Assembly: GCA_905250115.1 (NCBI GenBank)
Contig: CAJNOI010000088.1
Span: 236,398 to 300,397, forward strand
DNA length: 64,000 bases
Source of the DNA: Adineta steineri
Taxonomy: Eukaryota; Rotifera; Eurotatoria; Adinetida; Adinetidae
Direction of reading: 5' to 3'
Shown: positions 46,965 through 60,142 of the stretch, in pieces
Numbering within the stretch: position 1 is the stretch's first letter
How the letters are laid out: every line of letters begins with the position of its first letter
Translations under genes and position numbers: made by a program
The notes under the pieces: model-generated
Databases searched by the model: none
What the model saw: the letters and a program-made list of their open reading frames with translations, nothing else
What the model was told of the DNA's origin: nothing

Positions 46965-47495
46965 TTATTTTCCAGATGCAATACAAGCTACATCAAGTCC
47001 ACATCGGGTTGATTTCACATCTGTACACCATTTAGAACTTTTTAACTCATCACTAGCTGTTTTCCATTGTTTTGCAACTAATGCTGCTTTCATTTTAACG
47101 AATTGATTGAGTGTACCACATCCTGCGAATGCAATATCAGTCAAAGCTGCATGAACACTTGTTGGCATTCCTGGAGCATATGTTGAAGCACAACTACTAG
47201 CCTCTGGATAGTTACCGTTGTTAAAAATATCCGTTGCTTGAGCTGTAGTAAGACATGCATTCTTTGTTGACTTTTGACAGTCTGCAAGAACATCAGTTAA
47301 TTTCAATTTGTATTTAGCCATAACGCTAGTAGCATCCGAACGTTGTAAATTAAAGCCAACACCAATAGTTGGAATACCTTTTGTATCGTAATAACAACAT
47401 GTACGTGTTCCTTCATTGATTTGTGTTTGACCAGAACTGCATTCACCAGCAGCACCGATAATCAGTAAAGAAAAAACATATAAGGCTCGCATCAT
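46965..47495 (-). CDS. Phage-type lysozyme (GH24), secreted, copy 2
   Basis: Single exon on the minus strand, 176 aa, starting at the first of two consecutive ATGs; the second begins the sequence aligned with copy 1. Signal peptide (ALYVFSLLIIGAAG). The catalytic region is canonical: INEGTRTCCYYDTKG followed by IPTIGVGFNL. The C-terminal part (SKWCTDVKSTRCGLDVAC) is identical in both copies. Promoter, coding and 3' flanks are all shared with copy 1 over about 750 bp, showing a direct tandem duplication with a repeat step of about 1.1 kb. Secretion and substrate suggest digestion of bacteria or defence; the choice between these is inference. Confidence 0.9.
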   Translation of the reverse strand: MMRALYVFSLLIIGAAGECSSGQTQINEGTRTCCYYDTKGIPTIGVGFNLQRSDATSVMAKYKLKLTDVLADCQKSTKNACLTTAQATDIFNNGNYPEASSCASTYAPGMPTSVHAALTDIAFAGCGTLNQFVKMKAALVAKQWKTASDELKSSKWCTDVKSTRCGLDVACIASGK

Positions 47496-47529
47496 GAAAT
47501 ATTTTTACTTATTTCATTGAATAGTTCAG

Positions 47530-47538
47530 GTATATATA
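47530..47538 (-). promoter_or_regulatory. TATA box, lysozyme copy 2
   Basis: On the minus strand ACTATATATACC lies about 37 bp upstream of the first ATG, at the same place as in copy 1, and both are preceded by GTTG. Confidence 0.55.
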
Positions 47539-50500
47539 GTCAACAAGGTAAAAAAGACTCCGTCACTTCCTTTTTCTCTTCTTATGGGACCATATTTTAT
47601 TTTTACTAAATGTACTCAACTATTATAGAATGATTCATGCCTTTTCGTTGACATATTACACAATAAGCAAATATAACGAATAAATGGTTTGTTTTGATAT
47701 TGTTTGCGAACTTGTAAAAAAAGAGAAATAATTTCTTATTCATTACGACTATTGCAATAATAAAATCATTCAACATTCATATTCGCATATAAGTAAAATA
47801 TCGGCGAAAACAAGAATGCGTCATAAGTTAATAGTCACCATATTTATTCGGTCATGATAAATATCGAAAGCGACGATTTAGGAAGTAATACTACTTTTCG
47901 TTTCATATTATCAGTCTATTGGAATAAATAACATGAATAAAAAATATTTATTCTACTGTATGTTATACAATGAAAAGATAAACTTTGAAAGAAGCAACTT
48001 GATTTTTTTATAGAGTGACTTTTATTGAGGAAAATTAGATAATAATGTTAGAGTTAAACTATAACTTTCAATATGCGTATACATACATGAATGTGTTATT
48101 TGCATGATATGGTTTTAACTTTAATGTTCAATAGAATTCTTAGTCAATGTGAGATTATTATACTATATTTAAATATGAGTTATCAAACTTTGTTTGAACA
48201 ATTTTGAATTTATTCAATGATAATACCAATAAAATAATGTCTTTCGTCTCATATAAGTTCTAACTATCACAAACACTGAAAAAAAGCAAGAGATTGATGC
48301 TAAGATAGGACTTAGAAATATCATATGAACATCAGTATTACAATAAAACTTGACATTGTAGTGTTCATTTTCTTCAATCCGGATTAATACTAAGTTATTA
48401 GCATTAAATTAGCATTATTTTTAAGAGCTATTCTATATAAACCACAAATTACCATCACAGACTCCTCAGTAATCCGAATCTTATATTTTGTGAAGATTAT
48501 TTCAAATTGTAGAATGTATCAGATTTTATAGAAATCACAATCTCAACTTTAGCTATATATTTTTATAAATATTATCACATGACAAAAGTCTACTGATAGA
48601 AAATATCAAGTTAAAAATATTTCGCCATTAATGTATGTTGGTGACCATCTTAGAATACGATCGATCAGTTTATGTCACATTTTCAAGGGAATTGATCGAT
48701 TGTGCGCATTTTGAAGTTATTTTCAGATTTTTAAAATGATATTTTTACTTAGAAAATTTCTTTTGTCCTTATAAGTGTTTTCAAGATAAAAATGCTTTAG
48801 AAGCTGTTTGAAAATTTCTATGAGTGTTACTGAAGGTGAGTTAAAGTATTTAAATTGATTATAAAAGCGATTCTATGTTTTTTTGTCTATGTCAACGGTT
48901 TGTAATGTTGGCATAAATTATTAATACACGGGTTAGACTAAACAATTAGAATAAGTATTGTCAACTTTCTATACTCTTTGTGAAGTATTATAGAAATCGA
49001 GAAGATTAAATTATTGAAATATAAAAACTAGGTAAGACAGCAGACAATTATATTTAGATATTTTTTCTTTGTAAACTTATCAATAATTTAAACGTTTTCT
49101 TTTTATATATCGATATTTCTAAAAAAAAATGAATTATTGAGTACAAAAGAATTCATTAGATAATAGCATAAAAATATTTTATTTATAAGACAACCAGGTT
49201 AACTATTGATAAAGTAACAACAAATTTTCAGTGCAAATGATAACGATAACTTTATAGAAGACGAAAAAAAGAAGATCTTCATAGACAAATAAACAAAAAT
49301 CTATCAAGGAAAAAGAAACTACTACACCTATTCCATAATATTCATATTAACAACCATGAAAAATGATATAATTTGTTTTTATCATTTGAATCAACTGAGA
49401 CAGTGAAAAAAATTGATAAAAATCCTCAGCTAATTTTTCATAAAAAATTTAATCAAACTATATAGCCTTGATTGAAAACCGATACATTTGTCGATCGTAA
49501 ATAAAAAAATTTCAATACATCAACTTTGTTATCTTCTTTTTTATCAAATAGTGACTCGATGCGCACGAACAGTAGAAGAGAAAAGGCCTTCAATGTCGTT
49601 CTTTTTATTTTATCTTACACGTTGTATATGACGTATTTACTACAAATACTGATACTTATCGAACGTTTTCATACGAGGTCAATGTATATATTGGAAAAAA
49701 AATGATCGTATAACTTAATCAACAAAACATAAAAATTTTTTTTAAACAAATTGATAAATAGAAATTTTATAGAGAAGGTTATCTTCATCTTTTTTTGTGT
49801 CGTATATAGAGAATGTTTTATCAGTTGTGTCTTTTTTTTTTCATTCTTTTTGTCCAACAATCATTTTCACGTTTTACGTCGATTCATTTACAACCTAACG
49901 AGGTAACTTTTTCAACTTTAATACCTATTCGCTTTTGTTTTATCTTTGTCTATATGTCATGATGTTTTCTTTTGTTGATTGTCTATATGAATATATATAT
50001 ATATATATATAAAGAATAAAAACTTCCGCTCTTTGTTGATTCTCGAAAAATTCTTTAGTAAACTAACTCGACCAACTATCTATTCTCTTTTCTTTCTCGT
50101 CTGCATTGTAAAAATGCAACTGTGGATGTATGTGAAGCAAATCGTGAGTAGAAAACTATTTTTCTTCTATTCCTTTTTTTTCTGTATTTTCGCTGACGTA
50201 TTTGCTAATAAAATCGCCTCCGTCGTTTCCAGATGAGACAAGGCTGTAGCTTGTCTTTTTCTTTTCTTCTTCGTTTTTTTTATTTCTCTCATCGTAATTC
50301 TAATGATATATTGTCGACGAGCAGCTGTCGCGTGTGGTTTTTTAGCAGTAGAAGAAAAGAAAAAGAAGAAGTAGAGAACATGCGTTGTCGTCATGATATT
50401 ATTACTTGATTTGCCCATCGACACAAGTAAAGGCAGTAGTAGCAACAAATAACAAAAATATTGCTGTTTCTTTTCATCTGAATCATTTTTTTATACTATT

Positions 50501-51406
50501 GAATGGGTTAAGTGATTTCATTTTCTTTTCTTTTTTTCGTTTCTGCACTTTCTTTTTTCGATTAATGAAACAGCAAAGGTAGCAGTTGTAATGCGGATGA
50601 CGATGATGCTTTCATCTTCAAGTAAATAAATGGCTGATTGTAGCTTACATGTAGAGAGAAAAAAAAAGAAAGTAAGACTCGTCAATGCGCTACTCCGAAG
50701 TAAAATAAAACACACACACACAACATAATAATGTTGTGAGCTGTTACAGTAAGTTCTCGTCTAACTGAATAGTGTTCAAATATATATATATATATATTCA
50801 TTCAAAAGCAATTGTAAGTACGTGAATATAAACGCATTGAGAGTAGATTTATGGACTTATGATTTTTTTTTTCTTTTCCATTTTATTTTAATCGTAATGC
50901 GTATGCATCTTATACGAACAAGGTCTTGCATCGTTATGCGTAGCTAAGAATAAAATCATTGAACAAAAGCGACGGATGACTATATGTAGGCGAAAGACGT
51001 ATGTAGAAAAAAATAGGAAAGGGATGTGAGCCATATTCATCCCGTTCATCACACATATGAGCGAGCATTTGATGAGAACAAAATTTTTTATAATAGAAAT
51101 CGTAAATAGAAGTCAATATAACCTATTCTATTCTTTTTCTTTTTTCTTTTTGCGATATAGTGAACATTAGTATTAGTCTATATGTAATATAACAAATAAT
51201 TAAATGAAGTTTCATTTTTATCGTTCGTTCGTTCGATTGATTAGTAGAGAACGAGCAATATATTGAGGACACGTTAAACTATAAATGCAGGATAATAGAG
51301 AAAAAGAAGAAGGTCATCGATACGCATATCTATTCTTCTGATTGATGTATGTTATATTTCTTCTAGATATTTTTGTTTGATTGTTTTCATCTTGATCACG
51401 ACTAGT
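47539..51406. other. Gene-poor intergenic region
   Basis: About 3.9 kb without a supported gene. The left 100 bp belong to the lysozyme duplication. Microsatellites occur at about 49990-50012 (TA) and 50780-50797 (TA). From about 49560 rightward, the T/C-rich and A-rich tracts resemble UTR or promoter DNA of the ankyrin gene; a CTTCTAG at 51360-51366 could be a 5' UTR or spliced-leader acceptor. Confidence 0.35.
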
Positions 51407-52163
51407 ATGTTGACTGAAAACAATTTTCATCATCATAATGGAGGTTCTGTAATTCATCAACATCGTACCCATTATGCTCCTTATCAACATCCATCATATA
51501 TAGGAAAAGTTTCTCAACAACAACAACATCAACAACAATCAGAATTACAAATACCTAAATTTGATTTACATCATGCTGTTCGAACAAATGATGTTACCGG
51601 TATAATTCGTTTACATGGTCGTCTTCGGCAACAGCCAACAGTAGCTGATGCATGTTTACTTGATTCAAATGGACATACACCACTTTATACAGCTATCGAT
51701 AATGGAAGACTTGCTATGGTTGATCTTCTTCTTCATCTCGGTCATAATCCAGTAAGTTCATTTCTAAATTTAGAATATTAAATAATAAAACACATCTTTT
51801 CTTTTTCTCTCTCTCATTTAGTATTGCATTTCAGTAGCTCGTGAATCTGCATTAAATGTTGCTATAGGTTATGGTCGTTTAGATATAATTGAATATCTCT
51901 TATCACGTGGTTTTCCTGTTGATTATGCTGGATTTGAAAATAAAACTCCATTAGAACGAGCTATTGAATGTAATCAAGGTTCTGTTGTTGTTATGTTACT
52001 TAAACGTGGTGTCGATTGGCGACATTATGAAGAACGACGTAAAACAGGCGATAAGTCACTTGTTGAATGGGCATTAGCAAATGAACATCCTCAAGTTTTA
52101 GGTGTACTTATTGATGAATATGGTGATGATGAATCGATATTTAATCAAATCGGTATGATGTAA
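51407..52163 (+). CDS. Ankyrin-repeat protein
   Basis: Two exons: 51407-51751 and 51822-52163, with a 70-nt intron in phase 0, giving 228 aa. The N-terminus is His/Gln-rich and disordered (residues 1-50). Ankyrin repeats follow: one around NGHTPLYTAIDNGRLAMVDL and LLHLGHNP at the end of exon 1, then ESALNVAIGYGRLDIIEYLL, and NKTPLERAIECNQGSVVVML with LKRGVDW. A last helical region contains KSLVEWALANEHPQVLGVLI. Ankyrin repeats bind partner proteins; no catalytic domain is present. The general layout recalls small myotrophin- or NRARP-like adaptors, but I do not assign one. The ATG at 51407 is chosen; the frame is open upstream, but without another ATG. Confidence 0.85.
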
Positions 52164-53415
52164 AAAAAATTATATTTTGTATATACATATATGAACATAC
52201 ATGCGTATTAAACAAACCATTTTCAGGTGTACATATATATATATATATGCATTACTTTTATGTGTGTATATTGTAAATAGAGAGTTCATTAGCCCGGTTT
52301 TGTCTCATTAGAACACATTTATATATATAAATTTCATTCATTTACAATCAACTAAATTCGTTGTTTGTTTCTATTTATGTATATGATTATTAAAGAACAG
52401 TTTTTATGTATATAATATATTCTATCCATTACAATACATGTCAGTGTTTCATCTGTGATTTTTGTTCGTTGTTTTTTTTTTGTCTATGTTGTATATAAAT
52501 TATGATGAAGAGAAAATAACAAAAAATTGCTTTCATTTGTATATTTGTATATAAAGAGAAATATATATATAAATATATCTATCTATATATGTGTGTATAC
52601 GTGTGTATGACTATTTTACTTGTATATAAATCGATTTGAACCTTTTGTCTTAACGATTTTCTGATTTCTTTTTTTTTCGTGTGTGTGTGTGCATGTGTGT
52701 TTTTCTTCTTTAGGAAAAAAAGAAATATAAAAATGAGGTGAATGTAATTTGAAAAAAAGCAAAAGAAATTTTTTAATTCGTGAATCATATATATTAGATT
52801 AAGAAATTCATGAATATTTTTTGTTGTTACTTTTAAAGTCATCTATTAGTTAAAAAAATATTTATCAGCATATTCTCGTATCTTAAACAAATAGTTACAA
52901 AAAACAAAAAAAATATTACTCTACAGATTAATTATTATTTTTATATGTTCTGATTGTATCAAAAGTTACGGATAGTCGATTCTATAGAATCTTTTTCTAT
53001 TGATTTCAATACAATTTGCCGACGCGAATTAAGATTTGTATAGAAAAGATAATGGTTTTTGTAATAAATATTGATTTCATTTATTATGCATGGTAACGTA
53101 CCAGAGAATAAATGCAAATCATGAGTGATGATGATGATGCCTTAAGGCTTAACTCTTTTTTTCTCTGTTAGACACCTAGAGGCTTATAAAGGCTAAATTC
53201 AGTCTATGTTTTTAAACGACTACTTCCATTAGCATAACACAAAAGGTAAAAAACATTGGAAATACAGCTAGTTGCAATAATATATGACAATTCAATAAAT
53301 TCTGACACTAACAGATATCTCGATAGTATTTATTTTCTTTGAATATTCTCTATTTATAAACAAAAATATCCGTGAGTTTATTTATCCTAATAAAGAACTA
53401 AAATATATACATAAA
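52164..53415. other. 3' flank, microsatellites
   Basis: Convergent 3' flanks of the ankyrin gene and COX18. It holds TA, TATG and TG microsatellites (for example about 52228-52248, 52560-52610 and 52680-52700) and long T runs. No gene is seen. Confidence 0.4.
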
Positions 53416-54805
53416 TTATAATTTCGAATACCATTTGAGTGTTCGAAAAAAAAGTGACCATTTATTTTTCCATAAATCCCATCGAAGTTGAATAGGATGT
53501 GATCCAAATCGAGATGGTTGAAGACCTAATGTATTTCGTATGCGTGGTAATTCAAAAACAAGTGTTTGAATCAATTGTAATAAACTATTCAATGCCCAAA
53601 ATAGAACAATACCCTAGTTTTGTTTTTCATAAATAAATAATTATTTAAATATAATTAATAATGAAAATTACATACAGATGGTAATTTAACAGCAATTAAA
53701 GAGAAACCAATAACGACTAATCGAGTGAATCCACGTTGTATTCGAGCGGCGGATAAAACTCGTGAATTGACTGGTGAACCTGGTTTTTCTATCGAATTAA
53801 ACTAGAACAGAATAATTAAAAGCAAAACAGATAATAATAATCTAAATTAACTTACAGTAATTCCTATAAGACTAGGTATAAGAAAGCATATCGGTAAGAG
53901 ACCATATGGATCAGCTTCTGTTAAATTTTGAAACCATAGAGCACCTTCTTGGGACATAGTGGCTAAAATAACATAACAGAGAAGTAAGTATTTGTAATTA
54001 ATGGAAAAATTTTAGTTTCAGACTTTTATTTCTAGACAGGATAATTATATTAGTCACATATATAATTATTTGACTTGAGTTTTAATTTATACTTTTTAAT
54101 AAGGATAATTATCATAGTGATTTCTTAAGAGGTAAAAATACTAGAATTTATACTTACGTAAAACGATGGGTGACATACAAATCATACGAATAGCAAATGT
54201 AACATAAAGCCATGGAACCGAACCAAATAATCCCAGAATAAGTAGTTTACCTGGATGAACGTTATGTTCAACATAACTTTGTTTTGTTAATTGAACTGCC
54301 TATGAAAAAAAATTATGTTTGAAAATTTTATTAATTGTTTTACTTCTCGTCTAAGATGTTTTTGTTCTGCAAGTACAGTTGCTGTTTTTCCTTTCATAGC
54401 TTGCATATTTAATATTTTTATTCGTGGTTCTAATTCACTTGAAACATGACGTCGAACAGTTTGTAGACGTTCAATAAAACGTTGTTGTGTTATCGTTATT
54501 GAAGCACCAACAATAGTACGAAAAGCAACTGTTGTTAATGCTATTGTTGCCCACCATGGTAATGATAAATTATCATGTATGTATACAAGACTATTAGCAA
54601 CAAATTCAGCTGGTGTTTGAACAAATGTTTCGAATGCAATCGTTGATGTTGGTTTCTTTTCAAAAGCAAATGATTGTTCTTGAAGAAATTTTGATAGATC
54701 ATCCGATGATGTTGATGATGAGCTATGGCGTGTTATTAATAACGATGCAATTGAATGAGAAGGAAAATGTGAATACGAGGAAATTAAACGACGACATGAT
54801 AACAT
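53416..54805 (-). CDS. COX18: Mitochondrial inner-membrane insertase COX18 (Oxa1 family)
   Basis: Five exons on the minus strand: 54344-54805, 54158-54299, 53856-53962, 53676-53801 and 53416-53613, all in phase, giving 344 aa (human 333). COX18 inserts the C-terminal domain of COX2 into the inner membrane during cytochrome c oxidase assembly. The N-terminus (MLSCRRLISSYSHF, rich in Arg/Ser) is a likely mitochondrial targeting peptide. The Oxa1 core begins at LSLPWWATIALTTVAFRTIV, typical of the first core membrane segment, followed by the coiled ERLQTVRRHVSSELEPRIK region. Exon 2 (YVEHNVHPGKLLILGLFG, then PWLYVTFAIR) aligns with the human second core segment, exon 3 (EGALWFQNLTEADPYGLLPI) with its GGILWFPDLTAPD region, and exon 5 (VLFWALNSLLQLIQTLVF) with the last. 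All introns are under 200 nt. Confidence 0.92.
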
Positions 54806-55401
54806 GATGTTTTCTATCTGAAAAATGGATATTTTATGTTACATTCTTAAATAGTTAGCTTTAATTATGAGATACAACAATGACTTTAATAGTTTTTAAA
54901 TGTATGTTCATATAGCCAAAAAAATTAATTGTAATTATATAGATTAGATTAGAATAGAAAACAAGGTCGTAGGCAAATGACAATCCCAAGACACTTTTCT
55001 TTCTGATTCGATCTGAAACAAGATAAAGTACTCTCTTGAGAGAATTCTATCACTAATACAATCTAATATTTGCTTAAATTGATCAAAATTATTTTGCTCG
55101 AGAGAATATATAAATAGGAAAAAACTAATACTTTCAATTGATCCTAGGTTATATGTAATTATAATCGAAAATAATTTTATATTGAATAGAAATAATAAGT
55201 AGACATCCTACTGGATCACATGGTAGAGTTAATAAATTTTTCGTTTCTACTTTTCGGCTGACTATTCGAAAAATGCCGTACTTCTCTACGGTTAAAATTT
55301 GGATCCTAGTACAAGACATATTATATAACAAAGAAAAGATAAGAAATATACATGTTCTTATGTTTATTATTTATTTGAAATAAAAAGAAAAGAAAAACTG
55401 T
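54806..55401. other. Spacer between COX18 and TRAPPC12
   Basis: 596 bp between the TRAPPC12 stop and the COX18 start, both on the minus strand; it should hold the COX18 promoter. A small inverted repeat (TTTTTCG...CGAAAAA, about 55238-55275) and GCCGTACTTCTCTACGG are present. A 60-codon frame at 55149-55331 is not supported. Confidence 0.4.
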
Positions 55402-56550
55402 TTATGTTTGTAATTTCAATGCCGTTAAACTAAATCCATCACCAACATATTGACTAATATAATCAATTAAATCATGTTTCTTTTGAGTAAAACGAAATGA
55501 TTCAAGTTCATAAATTGTACACATATTATAAATAATAGCTTCATGAATATTTTCATGTTTATCTCGAATTAATTTTTCATATAAATCTAATGATTCTTTC
55601 ATTTTTGACATATAAAGTAAGACTACACAATGATTATTAATTTCAATTGGATCTTTTAATGATGTTAATAATTTATTTGTTAAAAATTCATTACGAAATA
55701 ATGCAAAAAGTTCTTTTGTTAATAAAAATTCATTCGATAAATTTTCTTTAGATGGTAATAAATTTAAAGCACGATCAAATGCACGTTGTGCATTTAATTC
55801 ATCACCTGTTTGTAGTAATATTCGTACAATTAATAAATAAAGTTCAATTTGTTGTTCAATATTTTCATTTTTTATTATTTGATTTTCTATTATTGATATT
55901 ATTGAATCGAAACGTTTCATCAATATATAACAATTTGCTATAGAATATAATATACGTAAACGTCGTTTATGCCATAATTGTGTTTGATCTTTAGGTAAAA
56001 TACTTAATATTGTATTTGTTATCATTAGTAAACGAAATAAACGATCAAGACCATCATGAAAACGATTTGAATCCATATAAATGGGTAATTCAGCATAAAG
56101 TAAACGTAAACTAAATGGAAATTTATTTAATGAATTTAAATTTCCAAATGTTTCAAATTCATTTTCAATTGTTGGAAATAAACGTAATTTTATTAAACAA
56201 GCAAAACGTATAAACCATATATGATAATCTTGTGGATTTTTCATTAAATAAGTTATTGTCCAATCTACAGCACTACGCCAACATTGATTTTTAAGAAAAT
56301 TATTTAATGATTCTATTGTTTGATGATCACCACACATTGGATCATATCGAAGTTCATTTTCCGAAGGTTTTTTACTTGTTATTTGTTGAATTGGATTACC
56401 TAAATATTTATCAAGAATTAAGCGAGGTGTTGTATTAGATGTATCATTTTCAAGTAACCATAAATCAGATATTTCAACTTCATTTAAACGTGCACGGATC
56501 AATGTTGCCCATTGTGGATCATATGCAAACCAAATACTTTGAGATGACAT
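55402..56550 (-). CDS. TRAPPC12: TRAPP complex subunit 12 (TPR region)
   Basis: Single exon on the minus strand, 382 aa. TRAPPC12 is a subunit of TRAPPIII, which tethers vesicles between ER and Golgi. The match to the C-terminal TPR half of the human protein is clear: LNNFLKNQCWRSAVDW, IWFIRFACLIKLRLFPTIEN, EFETFGNLNSLNKFPFSLRL, ILYSIANCYILMKRFDSI, GDELNAQRAF, VVLLYMSKMKESLDLYEKL, and near the end IYNMCTIYELESFRFTQKK. Human TRAPPC12 is 735 aa with a long disordered N-terminal half that is absent here, replaced by about 80 residues. A start further upstream is not supported, because stops precede this ATG. The single-exon structure is unusual beside intron-rich neighbours. Confidence 0.9.
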   Translation of the reverse strand: MSSQSIWFAYDPQWATLIRARLNEVEISDLWLLENDTSNTTPRLILDKYLGNPIQQITSKKPSENELRYDPMCGDHQTIESLNNFLKNQCWRSAVDWTITYLMKNPQDYHIWFIRFACLIKLRLFPTIENEFETFGNLNSLNKFPFSLRLLYAELPIYMDSNRFHDGLDRLFRLLMITNTILSILPKDQTQLWHKRRLRILYSIANCYILMKRFDSIISIIENQIIKNENIEQQIELYLLIVRILLQTGDELNAQRAFDRALNLLPSKENLSNEFLLTKELFALFRNEFLTNKLLTSLKDPIEINNHCVVLLYMSKMKESLDLYEKLIRDKHENIHEAIIYNMCTIYELESFRFTQKKHDLIDYISQYVGDGFSLTALKLQT

Positions 56551-59322
56551 TAGATGTTAATCTAAAATATGTTATATCTTGATATTTTATTCAGCTATGA
56601 AAGTAAATGATTGTGAAGTTATTCAATAATATTTAACGGACCATTTCTATTCTCGTATATTTGTCAAATTCAAATAGAAATTGTTAAAACCGCTCTATCA
56701 AATTAGTCGGTCGTCATCTTGAGAACGATATGAATCATTCGTATAGTCCATTGGTTGGTTCAATTTTTACCATCGCTATTAAAAACATGTGATTGTCTTG
56801 AATCAAATAAAATTTATTTTCATCTCTAATGAAATTCATGTAGATATCAACAATATTTATATTGAAAAATAGATTCTATCGTACTCTGCCGTCATCTATC
56901 TCAATCACAACAACCATAGGAAATACCATATATATCGTTATTAAGTTCATTAGTTGATATAAAACAAACAAAAAAAACAATTTTTTTAAGTAGGCTATAT
57001 CCTTTATGATCAATTTGATTGTATTTTGCAATTGTTTAATAAAAGAGAATCTCTAATACATCATTATTTATTTATATATTATTTTCTATTATTAACAGTC
57101 GAGTTTATTCGAAAAATAGAATTTCTATAATAAGTAAAAATATCGAATAGAATTAATTACACATTGACAAGAATTATTGATGCCTAGAAGAAAATTTACT
57201 GACGACGTAAAAGAACTGAATGGTACTTTAGAGATAAGACATTCTTTATCATAGATTTGAATAACAACATAAAATAAGAATCTGTACTGATCAACAGAAA
57301 CACGATGAGTTATGTAAGATTTGTTGTTAGCTTATTTTTTTGCTCAGATTGGTAGATTAAGAAATAATAAATATATACGCATTAGTTAATGAATCATTAG
57401 TTTCGTATGGCGTATAAAATGTCGTAACATTATTATATTGATGGTTACTATTAATAACCAAAGCTAGTCTAGTGCATTTTTTAATTATACTCAAATATAG
57501 AAATTTCAAGGTCTAAAACTTATAGTATTAGAATAATCTTCGTTGATTATTATGATGTTTGTTTTTTAACCTAGGACCGAAATGACGTTCAACTATTATA
57601 GGCTTCAAGCTGTTGCTTGCATACATATATAGAAAACGAATAAATAAGAAAGAATTAGTGATTTATTTTCTACACAATTGGACAGAACAGTTAATATGGG
57701 TTGTGTGAGTGCGAAAAAGAAAACGCACTGAATAACCAAAAAAAGAAAATATTTATATTAAGAGCGAGTTATATTTAACTGTCTTGTTATATAAACGCGC
57801 TTTGGTTTTTTTGCACTTATCTTCTAGAAGTGAATATTGCCTTCTTCTTTTTTTTCATAAATTGTTAATATATTCTTTGACGTATGTATAATTATCAAGA
57901 TAGAGCAGCTGTGATGTATGTAAGTTGTAAAGATAATCAGTTTTCTTTGCTTCACTAACATATGGTCTTCAAGTGATTGAAGTATGACTTATTATAATAA
58001 TATTATTTTTTGTACGTGCTCTATAGAGAGAACTTGATCAACAATGTGCACTAAAGAACTTTCATGATTTTTCAAGAGTTTGCTCATCATTTAAAATATT
58101 ATTTGTCCTATTTCTGTCACCTTTTTTTGAATAAAAATAATATTTACATCAGTTACTAAATATAAAAAGTATTTTTGTTGTGGGAGGCGTGTTTTATTAG
58201 TATGAGATTTATAAAGAAAAAATAAATAGTAAAACTTTTAATGAAAAATGATAGCGAGTATTACGTATAAGGTCATGACCTAATAAAAATGAATGTAACA
58301 AATCTATGTAAATTCTAACGATTACATTTTTTCTCGTTTAATCAGACATATTTTATGTTTATCACGTACTACATATTCTCTGTTCTGATAAATTAATAGT
58401 ACGAAAAGAAAATTTGACGTATGTATTAATTAATAAATGTCAATATTTACTAACTGGTAACATTACCAACTTTAACGAAATTTTCTCATGATACCCAGAA
58501 GAAAAATAGTGCTTTTTATCTAGCGCATGATAGAGAAAAAAAAGGAAGAAACCAAGCACATATGGAAATTTTTCACACGCCCCCTTCTTTGATAGTTATA
58601 TAAATGTTTTATATTGAATATGAGCATATTTTGTTTCGTAGATGAGTTGCACTAAAACGAACCACCTGATAGAGATTAATTCTGTTAGTTAATTTCTTCC
58701 TCTCTCCCTCTCCTGTAGAATCTATTGATCACGCAGTCGAATCGTGCTTTTACTTGCAACAGGGGCAAAGAAGAAAGAAATAAGACACGATGCAAAAAAA
58801 AAAGCATACATTGACGACGTGATCAGTATCAGGCGTTCTTTTTTTTTCTCTCATTTTTCTCTCTTCCGACAGAGCATAAATATTCAGTACAAAGTCAAAA
58901 TTGTAAATCTAACGTTACACTCTCCTGTTGTCCTATACAACGCATAGAGATAAACGAAATTTTACAACTCACATATATCTATATATATATAAAGGTATGT
59001 TAATAGACGTAAGAAAAAAATATGCACATAAAAATAAAAGCTTTTAGAAGTAAAAATGAAACTTGAAACTATCATTAAGATTATTTTTTTCATTTGTACT
59101 TCAACCTCGAACATATCAAAATGACTTTTAAAGATTTATACATCGTTGAAATACGATACAAATCTTTTTTTCTATAGACACAAATAATTTATATATCATA
59201 GCTTTAACTACTTTATCATATGACAATAATCTAAAAAGAAAAAAATACGATATCTAAGCTTTTTTTCTCGAAGAATATTGATAAAAAACAAAGGCTTATT
59301 TTTTATTTTCAGTTTATTTAAA
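56551..59322. other. Intergenic, divergent promoter region
   Basis: About 2.8 kb between TRAPPC12 (-) and the ankyrin gene (+). I find no gene. A TA run lies at about 58980-58992. A TTTTCAG at about 59305-59311 before the ATG at 59323 could be a 5' UTR or spliced-leader acceptor. Confidence 0.4.
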
Positions 59323-60142
59323 ATGTCATCCGTTGATACTTCTGACATATACTATCCACTATCATGGATTAAAACTACAACAGATCTTATCTTTGGTTTA
59401 TTCAGTAGTCCTCAGAAAACAAAACGTTCATTACCAGAGGAAGCTGAATGTGGTTCTATAGATGGTATTAAATGTTGGCTTCGTGAAGGTATAATTAGAA
59501 AATTAATTATTCATGAGTAAAATAATTCTTTTTATTTGTTTCTAGGTGCTGATATTGATGCACAGGATGCATATGGTTATACACCATTAATGAATGCTGC
59601 TATGCTTGGTCGACTTGATGTTGTTAAAGCATTAATTGAAGCAGGAGCTGATATACAAAAACCAGGTCAATTTGGTTATACAGCTTTACATGCTGCTGCT
59701 CAAAGCGGACATTTAGATGTTGTACAAGCTCTTGTTAAATATGGAGCTAGTGTTAATTGTAAAAATCAAGATGGTGATATTCCTCTTATTCTTGGTATGT
59801 TAGAGAAAAAAAAGCCCGGAATAAATTTATTTATTGTTTTTTTTGTCAATAGCTGTTCGTGGAACTCATGCGGAAATTATTGATTATTTATTAAAATCCG
59901 GTTCGGATATACATCAAAATGGTTGGCTTGGACAATCTGCAGTTCATACAGCTAGTAAATTAAAAACTAATCTTAATATATATAGATATGATAAATAAAT
60001 ATTTATTTTAGTTGCTAATGGTGATCAAGCAACAGCTGATACATTATTAAATCGTGAAATGATGATTGGATGTTCATGTTCTGAATCACATCGTCATGCT
60101 CGCGAACATCTTCGACAAACATCATATTCATCACAAGATTAA
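59323..60142 (+). CDS. Ankyrin-repeat protein
   Basis: Four exons: 59323-59488, 59546-59794, 59853-59954 and 60012-60142, all in phase, giving 215 aa; introns are 57-58 nt. A short N-terminal segment (MSSVDTSDIYYPLSWIKTTT) is followed by about four ankyrin repeats: EEAECGSIDGIKCWL with REGADIDAQ, YTPLMNAAMLGRLDVVKALI with EAGADIQ, YTALHAAAQSGHLDVVQALV with KYGASVN, and AVRGTHAEIIDYLLKSGSDI. A partial last repeat contains QSAVHTAIANGDQATADTLL. The tail has CSCSESHRHAREH and ends SSQD. It has the form of a pure adaptor. Its close spacing of tiny introns is typical of this window. Confidence 0.9.

Noticed and set aside
49990-50012. Replication origin or cruciform at the (TA)n run
   Set aside because: A plain AT microsatellite, one of several in the window; nothing specific to an origin.
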